Source of the DNA: Planctomycetota bacterium
GTDB taxonomy: Bacteria > Planctomycetota > MHYJ01 > JACQXL01 > JACRIJ01
Length of the DNA stretch: 55,675 nt
Direction of reading: 5' to 3'
Assembly (NCBI GenBank): GCA_016220095.1
Contig: JACRIJ010000046.1
Location: 1-55,675 of the forward strand
In this document: in pieces, positions 38,839-47,610 of the stretch
How the letters are laid out: every line of letters begins with the position of its first letter
Numbering within the stretch: position 1 is the first letter of the stretch
Notes under the pieces: model-generated
Seen by the model: the letters and a program-made list of their open reading frames with translations, nothing else
Told to the model about the DNA's origin: nothing
Databases searched by the model: none
Program-made: the position numbers and the translations under genes

Positions 38839-39471
38839 TTACTTTGTAATTGTAATTTCCTGCTCTTTCGCAAGCTTGCCCAGATTTGCTGAAATTTTGT
38901 TCAGCAATATTTTAGCTTCATCCGCGTTCTGCGGGTTTTTTTCGATAAGTGCCTTGAGGTCATCAACGTTCTTTTGAGTTTCATAAACTGCGTTCTTCTG
39001 TTCAAGGAGGTATTCTATAAGTTCGTTCACTGCCACGGCTATATTTTTAAGGTAATCCTTTTTCCGCAAATGGACTTTCATCCCAAGATTGCCCGCCTTT
39101 ATCTGTTCAAGGCACCTGACAAGCCGGTATGCCGGGCCTGCTATGCGGTGCGACAGAAGAAGTATGTAAAGCCCCATGAATACAGCTATGCAAATAATAA
39201 AAAAGGCATTATACTGCAGTATGCTGGTAAGCGCGTTCCCAATCGTCACATTCGCAGTATTTTCGTTGATGAAATGCATTGTCGTATACATCGTTGCAAA
39301 AATTATGCAGACGAATCCGATGGTGATGCCGAGCCATGAAATAAGGTATTTGTATTGAAACTCCTTGTCAATGATATAGGTCATCCGCTTGAATCTTGTC
39401 TGGACACGGGCGGGCATCTGCTCTATGGGCAGGACTTTTGTTTCCGATTTTTTGCCGTTTGGTTCCGCCAT
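38839..39471 (-). CDS. Two-TM HAMP-like membrane protein
   Basis: The product has 210 residues. Two membrane segments (about 42-65 and 88-110) precede a HAMP-like region (HRIAGPAYRLVRCLEQIKAG, about 111-160) and a coiled coil to about 205. It has no kinase, GGDEF or full methyl-accepting domain, so it lacks an output module and may signal by coiled-coil contact. It starts 2 nt after carA and precedes the prepilin by 10 nt. Pairs of this protein and a prepilin suggest a link to pilus or secretion assembly; this is inference. Confidence 0.75.
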   Translation of the reverse strand: MAEPNGKKSETKVLPIEQMPARVQTRFKRMTYIIDKEFQYKYLISWLGITIGFVCIIFATMYTTMHFINENTANVTIGNALTSILQYNAFFIICIAVFMGLYILLLSHRIAGPAYRLVRCLEQIKAGNLGMKVHLRKKDYLKNIAVAVNELIEYLLEQKNAVYETQKNVDDLKALIEKNPQNADEAKILLNKISANLGKLAKEQEITITK

Positions 39472-39473
39472 AA

Positions 39474-40595
39474 TTATTTCTCCTTTTCCATAAGGCCTGT
39501 AAACCTTTCAAACAAATGCAGGCTGTCATGCGGGCCCGGAGAGGCCTCCGGGTGGAATTGCACAGAAAATACCGGCAATTCCTTATGCCTTACGCCTTCC
39601 ACGGTGCGGTCGTTAAGGTTTATATGGGTAATTTCCAGGCCTGTTTTCGCAAGGGTATCCGGGTCAACCGCAAAACCGTGGTTTTGACAGGTGATTTCTA
39701 TCTTATCCGTTATGAGGTCTTTAACCGGGTGATTGGCGCCGCGGTGGCCGAATTTGAGTTTGTATGTTTTCGCGCCGAATGCCAGCGACATTATCTGGTG
39801 CCCCAGGCAGATGCCGAAAACCGGCAGTTTATGCGCGAGCGTTTTGACCGTCTTAACGGCGCCCGTGAGCACCGCCGGGTCGCCGGGGCCATTTGATAAA
39901 AATATGCCGTCCGGCTTATGCGAAAGTATTTCTTCCGCTGATGCGTCGGCGCCGGCCACAATCACGTTGCATCCGGATTCCACAAGGTACCTTAATATGG
40001 CAAATTTTATCCCGTAATCAATCGCAACTATATTGAATTTTTTTCTGCCCAGGTTTACTTTAGGCGTGAATTCCGATACCGCGCCCTGCGTCCATTTCCT
40101 GAGGCGTTCGGTCTGGCCGAGTCCGCTGACAAGGTCCCTGCCTTCCATCAACGGAGAAGAAAGAGCCTTTTTCCTCAGGCTGTCGTTGTCCAGGTCAACG
40201 GTTGAAATTACACCCCTCATAGCGCCTTTTTCGCGCAGACGCTTTGTCAGGTATCTCGTATCAACGCCTTCTATGGCGGGAATATTATGCCTCTTAAGGT
40301 AATCCTGCAGGGATTCCTTTGAGCGGAAATTGCTTACGATATCACTGGCCTCGCGCACGACGAATCCTTCCACCTGCGGCATCACGGCCTCATCGTCTTC
40401 CGGATTAATGCCGTAATTGCCGATAAGCGGACAGGTCATGGTGACAATCTGCCCACGGTATGACGGATCGGTCAGGATTTCCTGATAACCTGTCATGGAT
40501 GTATTAAAAACAACCTCGCCAGCCTTCTCTGTGGAAGCGCCGAACGATTCGCCTTCAAGCACAGTACCGTCTTCTAAAACTAATTTGGCTGTCAT
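39474..40595 (-). CDS. carA: Carbamoyl-phosphate synthase small subunit
   Basis: The product has 373 residues from the ATG at 40595 (AGGAT 8 nt upstream; a TTG two codons earlier is less likely). An N-terminal CPSase domain (LVLEDGTVLEGESFG, TGYQEILTDPSY) precedes a class I amidotransferase domain with nucleophile Cys263 (GICLGHQ) and His348/Glu350 (QFHPEASPGP). It supplies ammonia to the large subunit for carbamoyl phosphate used in pyrimidine and arginine synthesis. The large subunit gene (carB) is not in the window. Downstream genes are a HAMP-like protein and a prepilin, an unusual partnership. Confidence 0.94.
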   Translation of the reverse strand: MTAKLVLEDGTVLEGESFGASTEKAGEVVFNTSMTGYQEILTDPSYRGQIVTMTCPLIGNYGINPEDDEAVMPQVEGFVVREASDIVSNFRSKESLQDYLKRHNIPAIEGVDTRYLTKRLREKGAMRGVISTVDLDNDSLRKKALSSPLMEGRDLVSGLGQTERLRKWTQGAVSEFTPKVNLGRKKFNIVAIDYGIKFAILRYLVESGCNVIVAGADASAEEILSHKPDGIFLSNGPGDPAVLTGAVKTVKTLAHKLPVFGICLGHQIMSLAFGAKTYKLKFGHRGANHPVKDLITDKIEITCQNHGFAVDPDTLAKTGLEITHINLNDRTVEGVRHKELPVFSVQFHPEASPGPHDSLHLFERFTGLMEKEK

Positions 40596-40615
40596 ATACA
40601 AATCCTGAGTCCATC

Positions 40616-40665
40616 GTTAGCATCCGTCCGTCCTTCCTTCTTCATGCTCCATTCTTCCTTCTTCG
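40616..40665 (-). repeat. Class C array directly after tdh stop codon
   Basis: On the minus strand 7-nt units (AAGAAGG, AAGAATG, GAGCATG, AAGAAGG, AAGGACG) follow the TAA of tdh without a gap and run into GGACGGACGGATGC. It fills most of the tdh-carA gap. Confidence 0.75.
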
Positions 40666-41715
40666 TTACGGCAGCATTACTATCTTGCCGCATTTTCTGT
40701 CCGGGGATTTCATGGTGGCAAATGCCTTTTCAAATTCCGCAAGCGGGAACTTATGCGTTATAACCGGCCGCGGATCAAGCTTGCCTGAATCCAGCAAACC
40801 GGCCATTTTGTACCAGTCATTATACATGCGCCGGCCGTTGATGCCGAGTATGCGCGCGCCTTTGAATATGACGCCCTTGGCAAGGTCAATGGTAACCTTA
40901 TCCGACGGGATGCCGAACGCGGAGAACCTGCCGCCTTTTTTAACGAGTTGCAGGCCTTGGTCAATGGCGCTCTGGGAACCGGTCATTTCAAGAATAACGT
41001 CCACGCCCTGGCCGTTGGTAAGTTTCATTATTTCGCCGACAATGTCGTCTTTTGTGGTATTAAATACGGCGTCAGCGCCCATTTTTTTCGCTATATCCCT
41101 GCGGAATTCGTGTTTGATAACGGTATAGACCGTTCCGGCGCTGGCGGCCTTGGCTACGCCTGTAACGAAAAGGCCCGCGGGGCCGCACCCGAATACGACT
41201 ACGCTCTTGCCCACAATTTCTTCCACAAGGGCGGTGTAAACCGCGTTGCCGAGGGGTTCAAGAATGCAAGCGATTTCATGAGGCATGTCCTTTGAATTTT
41301 TCCACGCGCAGACCTGCGGAAGAGCGACGTAATCCGCGAAACATCCCTGGGTATCAACGCCGAGTATCTTGAGGTTGCCGCAGATATGCTGCATATCGTT
41401 ACGGCATTGCCAGCAGGTGCCGCACGGGATATGGCTTTCAGCGGAAACGTAATCGCCGACCTTAAAACCGGTGCAGAGCGAACCGACTTCCACAACTTCG
41501 CCGCAGAATTCGTGGCCGAAGATGATGGGGGTTTTGATGCGGGACTGGGCCCAGGCATCCCAGGGGTAAATATGGGAGGCGTCGGTGCCGCAGATAGAGG
41601 TAGCTTTGACCTTTACGAGCAGGTCGGTAAGGCCGGGCTTCGGAATATCAACGGTAACGAGAGTACCGCCCGGACCGGGTTCTTTTTTCATAATAGCCTT
41701 CATTTTGCCTGACAT
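40666..41715 (-). CDS. tdh: Threonine 3-dehydrogenase-like zinc alcohol dehydrogenase
   Basis: The product has 349 residues. An AAAGGA site lies 7 nt before the ATG. Catalytic zinc ligands are Cys42, His68 and Glu69 with Glu153 nearby (ICGTD, GHEF, ILEPLG). The structural zinc is held by Cys98, Cys101, Cys104 and Cys112. Overall text (SICGTDASHIYPWD, GHEFCGEVVEVG) matches L-threonine 3-dehydrogenase, which oxidises threonine to 2-amino-3-oxobutyrate. The nucleotide site is unusual. The glycine motif reads GCGPAG, and the acidic residue expected at the end of strand 2 (Asp in the TDVNEYR region) aligns with Ile200, followed by Lys201, so the coenzyme may not be plain NAD. The substrate assignment is by resemblance only. 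Confidence 0.82.
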   Translation of the reverse strand: MSGKMKAIMKKEPGPGGTLVTVDIPKPGLTDLLVKVKATSICGTDASHIYPWDAWAQSRIKTPIIFGHEFCGEVVEVGSLCTGFKVGDYVSAESHIPCGTCWQCRNDMQHICGNLKILGVDTQGCFADYVALPQVCAWKNSKDMPHEIACILEPLGNAVYTALVEEIVGKSVVVFGCGPAGLFVTGVAKAASAGTVYTVIKHEFRRDIAKKMGADAVFNTTKDDIVGEIMKLTNGQGVDVILEMTGSQSAIDQGLQLVKKGGRFSAFGIPSDKVTIDLAKGVIFKGARILGINGRRMYNDWYKMAGLLDSGKLDPRPVITHKFPLAEFEKAFATMKSPDRKCGKIVMLP

Positions 41716-41741
41716 AAATAAATCCTTTCATGTTAAAAACA

Positions 41742-41849
41742 TTTTTTGCCACGAGGACACGAAGTCACGAAAATTTCCTACTGCGGTCCGGCTGAACTCG
41801 CCGAACACTTGAAGCGCTACATTCTTCGTGCCTTAGTGGCTTCGTGGCA
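41742..41849. repeat. Inverted pair of A-type arrays between divergent genes
   Basis: The left arm (41742-41771) reads on the minus strand as three 8-nt units CGTGACTT, CGTGTCCT, CGTGGCAA toward tdh. The right arm (41822-41849) reads on the plus strand CGTGCCTT, AGTGGCTT, CGTGGCAT toward the HD gene. The arms are near-complementary with a 50-nt spacer, so this could also act as one large hairpin or a MITE-like unit. Confidence 0.8.
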
Positions 41850-41894
41850 TAGATAAACAATATACCAAAAAACAGGTTTTTATCAAGAAAATAT

Positions 41895-41944
41895 AGAGTT
41901 ACGGGGTTGCGGGGTTAAAGAGTTAAGGTGTTACGGTTGTTACG
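41895..41944 (+). repeat. GTT 8-nt array (class B)
   Basis: GTT recurs at 41898, 41906, 41914, 41922 and 41930, exactly 8 nt apart, then breaks phase. An AT-rich array with ATTTGCAATTTTCAATTTAC follows (about 41950-41985) and runs into the promoter at 41987. Confidence 0.8.
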
Positions 41945-41986
41945 TAAATTTTAAATTTGATATTTGCAATTTTCAATTTACAATCA

Positions 41987-42015
41987 TTGATTTTTCGGGA
42001 TTTTACTGTTATTAT
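41987..42015 (+). promoter_or_regulatory. Promoter with leaderless geometry (HD gene)
   Basis: TTGATT (41987-41992), a 17-nt spacer and TATTAT (42010-42015). The ATG at 42023 is 7 nt beyond the -10 box and no ribosome site exists, so transcription should start at the A of the start codon. Confidence 0.65.
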
Positions 42016-42022
42016 TTCTTAC

Positions 42023-42676
42023 ATGTCAAGAAAAAGGCTTAAAAAGGAATTCCTTCGTGTTTTTGGCATGAAAGCACCGGCTTCCGGCAAAGCAAAACGG
42101 CTGTTTGAAAGCCTTGCCGCGGAATACCGGTCCGCCGGCCGCGCATGGCACACGCTTGAGCATATCCGGCAAATACTCGCATTCCTTAAAAAGCGCCGCG
42201 TGGAGATAAACGATTGGCCGTCCGTACAACTGGCCGCATGGTTCCACGATGTTGTTTATGACACAAAGGCCAAGGACAATGAAGAACAGAGCGCCCTGTA
42301 TGCGCGGGAATGCCTTAAACAACTCGGTATTCCGCCTGAAGTTGTAAAGCATACGACGGCCCTGATTCGTGCCACAAAAAAACATAAGGCCATTCCGCAT
42401 GACAAGGATTCCCGGATTTTCCTGGATGCAGACCTGTCAATCCTGGGCTCCGGCAAGAAGGATTATGACAACTATGCCGCAAAAATCAGGAAGGAATACG
42501 CCTGGGCACCGGAAGAACTATACCGGACAGGCAGAAAAAAAGCGCTGACAGGTTTTCTGAAAAGGAAACATATCTATTTTACAGCCGCAGTCCGTAACGA
42601 ACTGGAAAAACGGGCTAGACGTAATTTAAGACGGGAGATTGCGCAATTAACGGCACGGGAAGCCGTTAGAGTTTAA
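42023..42676 (+). CDS. HD-domain predicted metal-dependent hydrolase
   Basis: The product has 217 residues from ATG 42023; upstream in-frame residues look like translated AT-rich repeat. The text YRSAGRAWHTLEHI (His43), AAWFHDVVYD with His75-Asp76, and FLDADLSILG matches the COG4339 group of predicted HD phosphohydrolases. The expected second-shell His/Asp set is present. The substrate, probably a nucleotide or phosphoester, is unknown. The protein is basic, especially the last 40 residues (RARRNLRREIAQL), which might bind nucleic acid. The gene is divergent from tdh and has a leaderless-type promoter. Confidence 0.8.
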   Translation: MSRKRLKKEFLRVFGMKAPASGKAKRLFESLAAEYRSAGRAWHTLEHIRQILAFLKKRRVEINDWPSVQLAAWFHDVVYDTKAKDNEEQSALYARECLKQLGIPPEVVKHTTALIRATKKHKAIPHDKDSRIFLDADLSILGSGKKDYDNYAAKIRKEYAWAPEELYRTGRKKALTGFLKRKHIYFTAAVRNELEKRARRNLRREIAQLTAREAVRV

Positions 42677-43045
42677 GGTTTCGTGCTTAGAGTTTCATCC
42701 ATCTGTACATCCGATGTAAATAACGGCGTTTACGAACGACTATTGAGGATTTAGACTCTGAACGGTCTCGTCAAGTTCATCTGTCACCCTTTCAGTGGTT
42801 GCAAATTTGAAGCCTGATTTCTTAAAAACCTCTTGACTTTCCGCCTGAAATTTGATATGCGTATATGCGAATACGTTAATTATAAATTAGCCATCGGATT
42901 TAACAGGTTGATTAAATCCTTAAAATGCAAACGGCCAGCGAACCCCGTAACTCCGTCGTAAGGGCGAATGGCCATTCGCCCCTGTTCCGTAACTCCTAAA
43001 CTCTTTAACCCCTTAACCCCTAACTCGTTTCTCCATGGCTTTCAA
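42677..43045. repeat. Array region before arsR with an embedded 20-bp palindrome
   Basis: This gene-free stretch of 369 nt has a TTGACT-like -35 box (42833-42838) without a clear -10 and a CGTAT-N6-ATACG inverted repeat (42860-42875) that could be a weak operator. A class B array (42941-43027) reads toward the minus strand, with AAC at 42991, 42999, 43007, 43015 and 43022. The perfect palindrome GGGCGAATGGCCATTCGCCC (42962-42981) interrupts the array. Confidence 0.7.
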
Positions 43046-43396
43046 ATGAACAACCTCATCGCGTTCTGCAAACTTCTTTCCGACCCTACGCGGGTCAAAA
43101 TCATACGACTCCTCTGCGAGAGGCCGATGTGCGTGTGCGAACTCATGGATGTGCTTTCCCTGAACCAGCCCTGCGTCTCCCAGCACCTGACTATACTTAA
43201 ATTCCACCGGCTCCTGTCCTCCCGGCGCGAAGGAAAATGGACAGTCCATCAAATAGACAAGAAATCCCTTAAGACGCTCGCGAATGGGTTGGCGGATTTT
43301 TTTATCTTGCCTCTCGGCAATATGCCGGAATTCAAAAATGAATGCAACCGATTAGAGAAACTCCAGGCACGTAAAGACCTATGCAAAAGCAAATAA
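43046..43396 (+). CDS. arsR: ArsR/SmtB-family arsenic-responsive repressor
   Basis: The product has 116 residues. The ATG at 43046 is chosen because upstream residues derive from the array sequence and the family begins here (NNLIAFCKLLSDPTR). The winged-helix domain contains the ArsR metal site MCVCELMD (two Cys one residue apart, as in ELCVCDL of known ArsR) and a further Cys in QPCVSQHL. Binding of arsenite should release it from DNA. The adjacent gene is an arsenite exporter/arsenate reductase fusion 111 nt downstream, so this is its regulator. No clear ribosome site is seen. A possible operator is noted in the upstream region. Confidence 0.9.
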   Translation: MNNLIAFCKLLSDPTRVKIIRLLCERPMCVCELMDVLSLNQPCVSQHLTILKFHRLLSSRREGKWTVHQIDKKSLKTLANGLADFFILPLGNMPEFKNECNRLEKLQARKDLCKSK

Positions 43397-43455
43397 ATTC
43401 AGCTTAACCTGTTGAATCTGTTGTAAAAATAGTCGTTAGTCGTCGTAGTTGTTGC

Positions 43456-43494
43456 GTTCTTCGTGTCTTTGTGACCTCGTGGCAAAAAACGTTC
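43456..43494 (+). repeat. 5'-leader A-array before the ACR3-ArsC gene
   Basis: 8-nt units CGTGTCTT (43462), TGTGACCT (43470) and CGTGGCAA (43478) end in AAAACGTT. The GTGGC box is 29 nt before the ATG at 43508 on the coding strand. Two CTGTTG units 9 nt apart (43409, 43418) precede it. Confidence 0.8.
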
Positions 43495-43507
43495 AAAGAG
43501 AACCTTT

Positions 43508-44947
43508 ATGCAAAATTCAAATATTAAACGATTATCTTTCTTAGACCGGTATCTTACGCTATGGATTTTCACTGCCATGGCCGCGGGCGTGGGTATGGGA
43601 TACTTCTTCCCCGGTACAGTCAAATTTTGGGATAGATTCAAGTCCGGCACCACGAACATTCCTATTGCCATCGGACTTATCCTTATGATGTATCCGCCGC
43701 TTGCCAAGGTAAAATATGAAGAATTAGGCGACGTATTCCGCAATATAAAAATCCTCCTGCTTTCGCTTGTCCAAAACTGGCTGATAGGCCCCATCCTTAT
43801 GTTCGGCCTGGCTATCGTTTTCCTGCGAGACAAGCCGGAATACATGAACGGGCTTATAATGATAGGCCTTGCAAGGTGCATCGCCATGGTTATCGTATGG
43901 AACGAACTTGCCAAGGGCGACAGCGAATACGCCGCGGGCCTGGTGGCGTTCAATTCTATTTTCCAGGTATTGTTTTATTCCGTTTACGCGTGGGTATTTA
44001 TTACGATACTGCCCGGCTGGTTCGGCCTGAAAGGCGTTGAGGTTAATATAACCATACGCCAGATTGCCGAAAGTGTATTCATCTACCTGGGCATCCCGTT
44101 TTTTGCCGGCATCATAACGCGTTTTACCCTGTTGAAATTGAAAAGCAAGGACTGGTACGAAAAAAAATTCATGCCGCTGATAAGCCCGGTTACGCTGATA
44201 GCATTGCTTTTCACCATAATCGTAATGTTTTCACTCAAAGGCGAATTCATAGTCAAGATACCGTTTGACGTCCTGCGAATCGCGATACCGCTCCTGATTT
44301 ATTTTGTAGTGATGTTCCTGTTCTCGTTTTACATGAGCAAAAAGGCCGGCGCGACGTACGAACAATCCGTAACGCTCTCGTTCACCGCGGCGAGCAACAA
44401 TTTTGAATTGGCGATAGCCGTAGCGGTGGCGGTATTCGGGATAGATTCCGGCGAGGCGTTCGCGGCCGTGATAGGCCCGCTCGTGGAGGTGCCCGTGATG
44501 ATAGGCCTGGTTGGCGCGGCGTTTTATATCAAACGCAGGTTTTTCCCAAAAAGAATATTATTTCTCTGCACGCAGAACTCATGCAGGAGCCAGATGGCTG
44601 AAGGACTGGCAAATCATTACGGCAAGGGCGGCATTATCGCATACAGCGCCGGCATACAACCGTCATCCATAAACCCGTACGCGATAAAAGCCATGGCAGA
44701 ACTCGGGATAGACATCTCGAGAAACCATTCAAAAATCGCCAATGAATTTGTCGGCAGGGAATTTGATTACATAATCACGCTATGCGACTCGGCCAGGCAG
44801 GCCTGTCCGGTCTTCCCGGGAAAGGCCAAACATTTGCATTGGGACATAAAAGACCCGGCCGCGGCGCAAGGCACTGAAGAGGAAATCCTCGCGGAATTCA
44901 GGAAGGCAAGGAATGTAATTAAAGAATGCTTAAATAGAATTCGTTGA
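43508..44947 (+). CDS. ACR3 arsenite exporter fused to ArsC arsenate reductase
   Basis: The product has 479 residues. Residues 1-345 are an ACR3-type arsenite efflux carrier with about ten membrane segments and the conserved Cys124 in GLARCIAMV. Residues 347-479 are a thioredoxin-coupled arsenate reductase of the low-molecular-weight phosphatase fold. Its P-loop is CTQNSCR (Cys354 to Arg360), and the resolving cysteines Cys426 and Cys433 are seven residues apart as in the S. aureus enzyme. Arsenate is thus reduced and the arsenite passed directly to the exporter in one chain. Similar fusions are known in Mycobacterium and some Planctomycetota. It is controlled by the arsR gene upstream. Confidence 0.93.
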   Translation: MQNSNIKRLSFLDRYLTLWIFTAMAAGVGMGYFFPGTVKFWDRFKSGTTNIPIAIGLILMMYPPLAKVKYEELGDVFRNIKILLLSLVQNWLIGPILMFGLAIVFLRDKPEYMNGLIMIGLARCIAMVIVWNELAKGDSEYAAGLVAFNSIFQVLFYSVYAWVFITILPGWFGLKGVEVNITIRQIAESVFIYLGIPFFAGIITRFTLLKLKSKDWYEKKFMPLISPVTLIALLFTIIVMFSLKGEFIVKIPFDVLRIAIPLLIYFVVMFLFSFYMSKKAGATYEQSVTLSFTAASNNFELAIAVAVAVFGIDSGEAFAAVIGPLVEVPVMIGLVGAAFYIKRRFFPKRILFLCTQNSCRSQMAEGLANHYGKGGIIAYSAGIQPSSINPYAIKAMAELGIDISRNHSKIANEFVGREFDYIITLCDSARQACPVFPGKAKHLHWDIKDPAAAQGTEEEILAEFRKARNVIKECLNRIR

Positions 44948-45230
44948 TTTTGTTTCTTATGCTTTTTCCGAATATAGTTCAAGACATTTTTCGTTAAATT
45001 AGAGCATTTGAAAGATATCACTCAGTAAACGATGGTAACAATAGACAATGGTCGCTTGGACGAAAGACGTGTCTGTGCGCTTTTATCCTGCCGCGGTCCT
45101 GTCGCAATCCTAAGCCTGCGAAGGGAATATAACGAAGGAATGGAATCGAAGGACTGTGGTTGACCGTCAATCCGTTAAATCCGCTGAATCTGTCGTTAAA
45201 AACCGTATCCGTTTAATCTATTCTAAAACC
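44948..45230. other. Intergenic region before the kinase-TPR gene
   Basis: No gene is visible in this gap. It holds a GAAGG-rich tract (about 45118-45152) and an array with AATC at 45169, 45178 and 45187, exactly 9 nt apart (TCCGTTAAATCCGCTGAATC). It ends just before the promoter of the kinase gene. Confidence 0.65.
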
Positions 45231-45258
45231 TTGACTTCCACGTTAAAATATATAAAAT
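45231..45258 (+). promoter_or_regulatory. Promoter with leaderless geometry (kinase-TPR gene)
   Basis: TTGACT (45231-45236), a 16-nt spacer and TAAAAT (45253-45258). The ATG at 45268 is 9 nt past the -10 box and there is no ribosome site. Confidence 0.6.
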
Positions 45259-45267
45259 AGCCCCTGT

Positions 45268-47526
45268 ATGCCAACGCAATTCGGACGGTACACGCTTGAA
45301 AAGGAACTCGGACAGGGCGGCATGGGCATCGTATATCTCGCCTTTGACCCGTCCCTGAAACGCCATGTGGCGCTGAAAATAATCACCTCCACTGATAAGG
45401 AAATGCTTGAACGCTTCCAGCGCGAGGCGCGCGCGGCCGCACGGCTCAAACACCCCAATATAGCCCAGGTCTATGAAATCGGCGTCGCTGACAAACAGAA
45501 TTTCTATACCATGGATTATATTGAAGGCACGTCCCTGGAAAAACTCATTGAAACCGGCGAACAATTGGATTTCAAATACATCGCCCATATCATCTATCAG
45601 GTCGCCATGGCCCTGAATTACGCCCACGACCAGAAAATAATACATCGCGACATCAAACCGGCCAACATCCTTATTAACGAAGAGGGCAGTGCTTATATAG
45701 TGGACTTCGGCCTGGCAAAACAACTCACGGGCCTTGACCGTTCCCTCACCATGAGCGGCTCTACCGTAGGCACGCCGGATTATATGTCCCCTGAACAGGC
45801 TACCGGCGATAAAGATATTGACCCGAGGTCTGACATTTTTTCGCTCGGCGCGACTCTCTTCCATTGCATCACGGGAAAACTGCCTTTTGATGGCGAACAT
45901 ATTTACGATATATTTTCAAAGATACTCAACGAGGAAGCGCCCGCGCCAAGTTCCATTGTCCGCACAGTGCCTAAAGACCTTGAAACCATATGCCTCAAGT
46001 GCATGGCCAAAGAACCCGCCAAGCGCTACCAATCCACGATGGAACTCGCGATGGACATTCAAAGGTTCCTTAACGGCGAACCGGTCCTTGCCCGCAGGTC
46101 ATCGTTTATCGGCAAAGTGCTGTTCAGGGCCAAAAAAAACAAGCCCGCGGCCATAGGTATTACAAGCGCCGTACTGCTCCTCCTGGGGGCGGGAATCTTC
46201 CTGCTGATTTCCCATCTGCGGGCCGCGCAAAAAATAGAGGAATACCGCGCCAACGCGTTTAAATTGTTCCTGGATGGAAAATTTGAAGATGCCCGGGTGC
46301 TGTGCGAAAAAGTCATTGACCTCAAACCCGGCGACAAAGACATCGCCGAACTCCTTGACAAATGCAAAAATACAATCCGCGAAAGAGAAGAAAAACTGAA
46401 AAAGACGCAGGAACAGGCGGAACGCCGCGCAAAGGCCAAGGTGATACTTGACCGCGCTACAGGCAATTCGCCGCCCGAACAAAGGATAAAAATCGCCTCT
46501 GAGGCATTAAAGGCGGACCCTTATTTCGGCGAGGCATGGCAGGTAATAGGATATGCATATAAGGATCTATCCATGTTTGACAAGGCGTTTGATGCGTTTT
46601 CCAACGCGATAAAACTCACGCCGACCCTGGCATATTCCTATTATGAACGCGCCGACATCACGGCCTTCAAACGCGGACAATTAAACGAATCAATCCCGGA
46701 TTTCAAAAAGGTGATAGAGCTTGACCCGAACAGCCATATAGGCTGGTTTGCAAGGGGCGAAATAGCGCGCAACCTTGCCTGGAACGGGCACGATTTGAAA
46801 AAATACGACGAGGCCATAGAGGCTTTTTCAAAAGCCATAGAACTTTATCCCGATTATACGTTTGCCTACAACCAGCGCGGCTGGGCGCACAGCCAAAAAG
46901 GCGATTGGCAAAATGCGCTGACGGATTATGACAAAGAGGTATCCCTGCTCCCGGATAACCCGCAGGCGCTGAATAACCGCGGCTCCGCGTATCAGCAATT
47001 AAGATATTTTGACGAAGCGCTTGCGGATTACAGTAAAGCGCTTCAGATTGACCCGTATTACACCGAATTATACATCAACCGCGGCCTTATATATACCGAC
47101 CGTGGGCTTCTCGATGAAGCGTTGAATGATTTTAATGTGGCGCTCCAGCTTGTGCCCGGACACGCGTGGGCCTATAACGGCAGAGGCAGGGTATATGCGA
47201 GAAAAAATGAACTTGACAAGGCTATCTCGGATTTCAGCAACGCGATAAAAGGCTACGGCTATTTCGCCGCGGCTTACGGCGACCGCGGAAATGTCTATAT
47301 GGCAAAAGGCGAATTTGACCTTGCAGTGGAAGATTTTACAAAGATGATAGAAATAGAGCCGAATGATTTGTACGGATATTATTACCGCGCGAACGCGTAC
47401 GCCGCGAAGGGCGATTTCAGGAAAGCCGCGGCAGACGGCGAGGCCGTGCTGAAAATGAATCCCGATCCGTACTGGGCCGGCGAATTGCAGCCGCTCCTGC
47501 AGGAGTGGAAAAACCGAATAAAATAA
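45268..47526 (+). CDS. Membrane Ser/Thr protein kinase with C-terminal TPRs
   Basis: The product has 752 residues. The kinase domain (1-270) is complete: glycine loop GQGGMG (15-20), Lys37, Glu53, HRD (126-128) in IIHRDIKPAN, DFG (146-148) and the SPE motif in place of APE. A single membrane segment at about 295-316 separates it from about ten TPR units (322-752), for example YNQRGWAHSQKGDW and AYNGRGRVYARKNEL. The kinase faces the cytoplasm and the TPRs lie outside, or in a planctomycetal periplasm. This architecture is characteristic of Planctomycetota. The substrate is unknown. Promoter geometry suggests a leaderless mRNA. Confidence 0.92.
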   Translation: MPTQFGRYTLEKELGQGGMGIVYLAFDPSLKRHVALKIITSTDKEMLERFQREARAAARLKHPNIAQVYEIGVADKQNFYTMDYIEGTSLEKLIETGEQLDFKYIAHIIYQVAMALNYAHDQKIIHRDIKPANILINEEGSAYIVDFGLAKQLTGLDRSLTMSGSTVGTPDYMSPEQATGDKDIDPRSDIFSLGATLFHCITGKLPFDGEHIYDIFSKILNEEAPAPSSIVRTVPKDLETICLKCMAKEPAKRYQSTMELAMDIQRFLNGEPVLARRSSFIGKVLFRAKKNKPAAIGITSAVLLLLGAGIFLLISHLRAAQKIEEYRANAFKLFLDGKFEDARVLCEKVIDLKPGDKDIAELLDKCKNTIREREEKLKKTQEQAERRAKAKVILDRATGNSPPEQRIKIASEALKADPYFGEAWQVIGYAYKDLSMFDKAFDAFSNAIKLTPTLAYSYYERADITAFKRGQLNESIPDFKKVIELDPNSHIGWFARGEIARNLAWNGHDLKKYDEAIEAFSKAIELYPDYTFAYNQRGWAHSQKGDWQNALTDYDKEVSLLPDNPQALNNRGSAYQQLRYFDEALADYSKALQIDPYYTELYINRGLIYTDRGLLDEALNDFNVALQLVPGHAWAYNGRGRVYARKNELDKAISDFSNAIKGYGYFAAAYGDRGNVYMAKGEFDLAVEDFTKMIEIEPNDLYGYYYRANAYAAKGDFRKAAADGEAVLKMNPDPYWAGELQPLLQEWKNRIK

Positions 47527-47610
47527 CGCAAAATTTCAACGAATGAAGCTCTCTGTAGCAAAGCTGTAGGGTATTCTGGCGAAGAAGAATAAAACAACTT
47601 TGAGCGGTAT

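Noticed and set aside
42860..42875. ArsR operator CGTAT-N6-ATACG
   Set aside because: The arms are only 5 bp and no clear -10 box accompanies it, so it is mentioned in the region entry but not called as a site.
43399..43953. Minus-strand 184-codon frame overlapping the ACR3 gene
   Set aside because: Antisense shadow of a membrane protein gene whose domains and key cysteines are clear on the plus strand.
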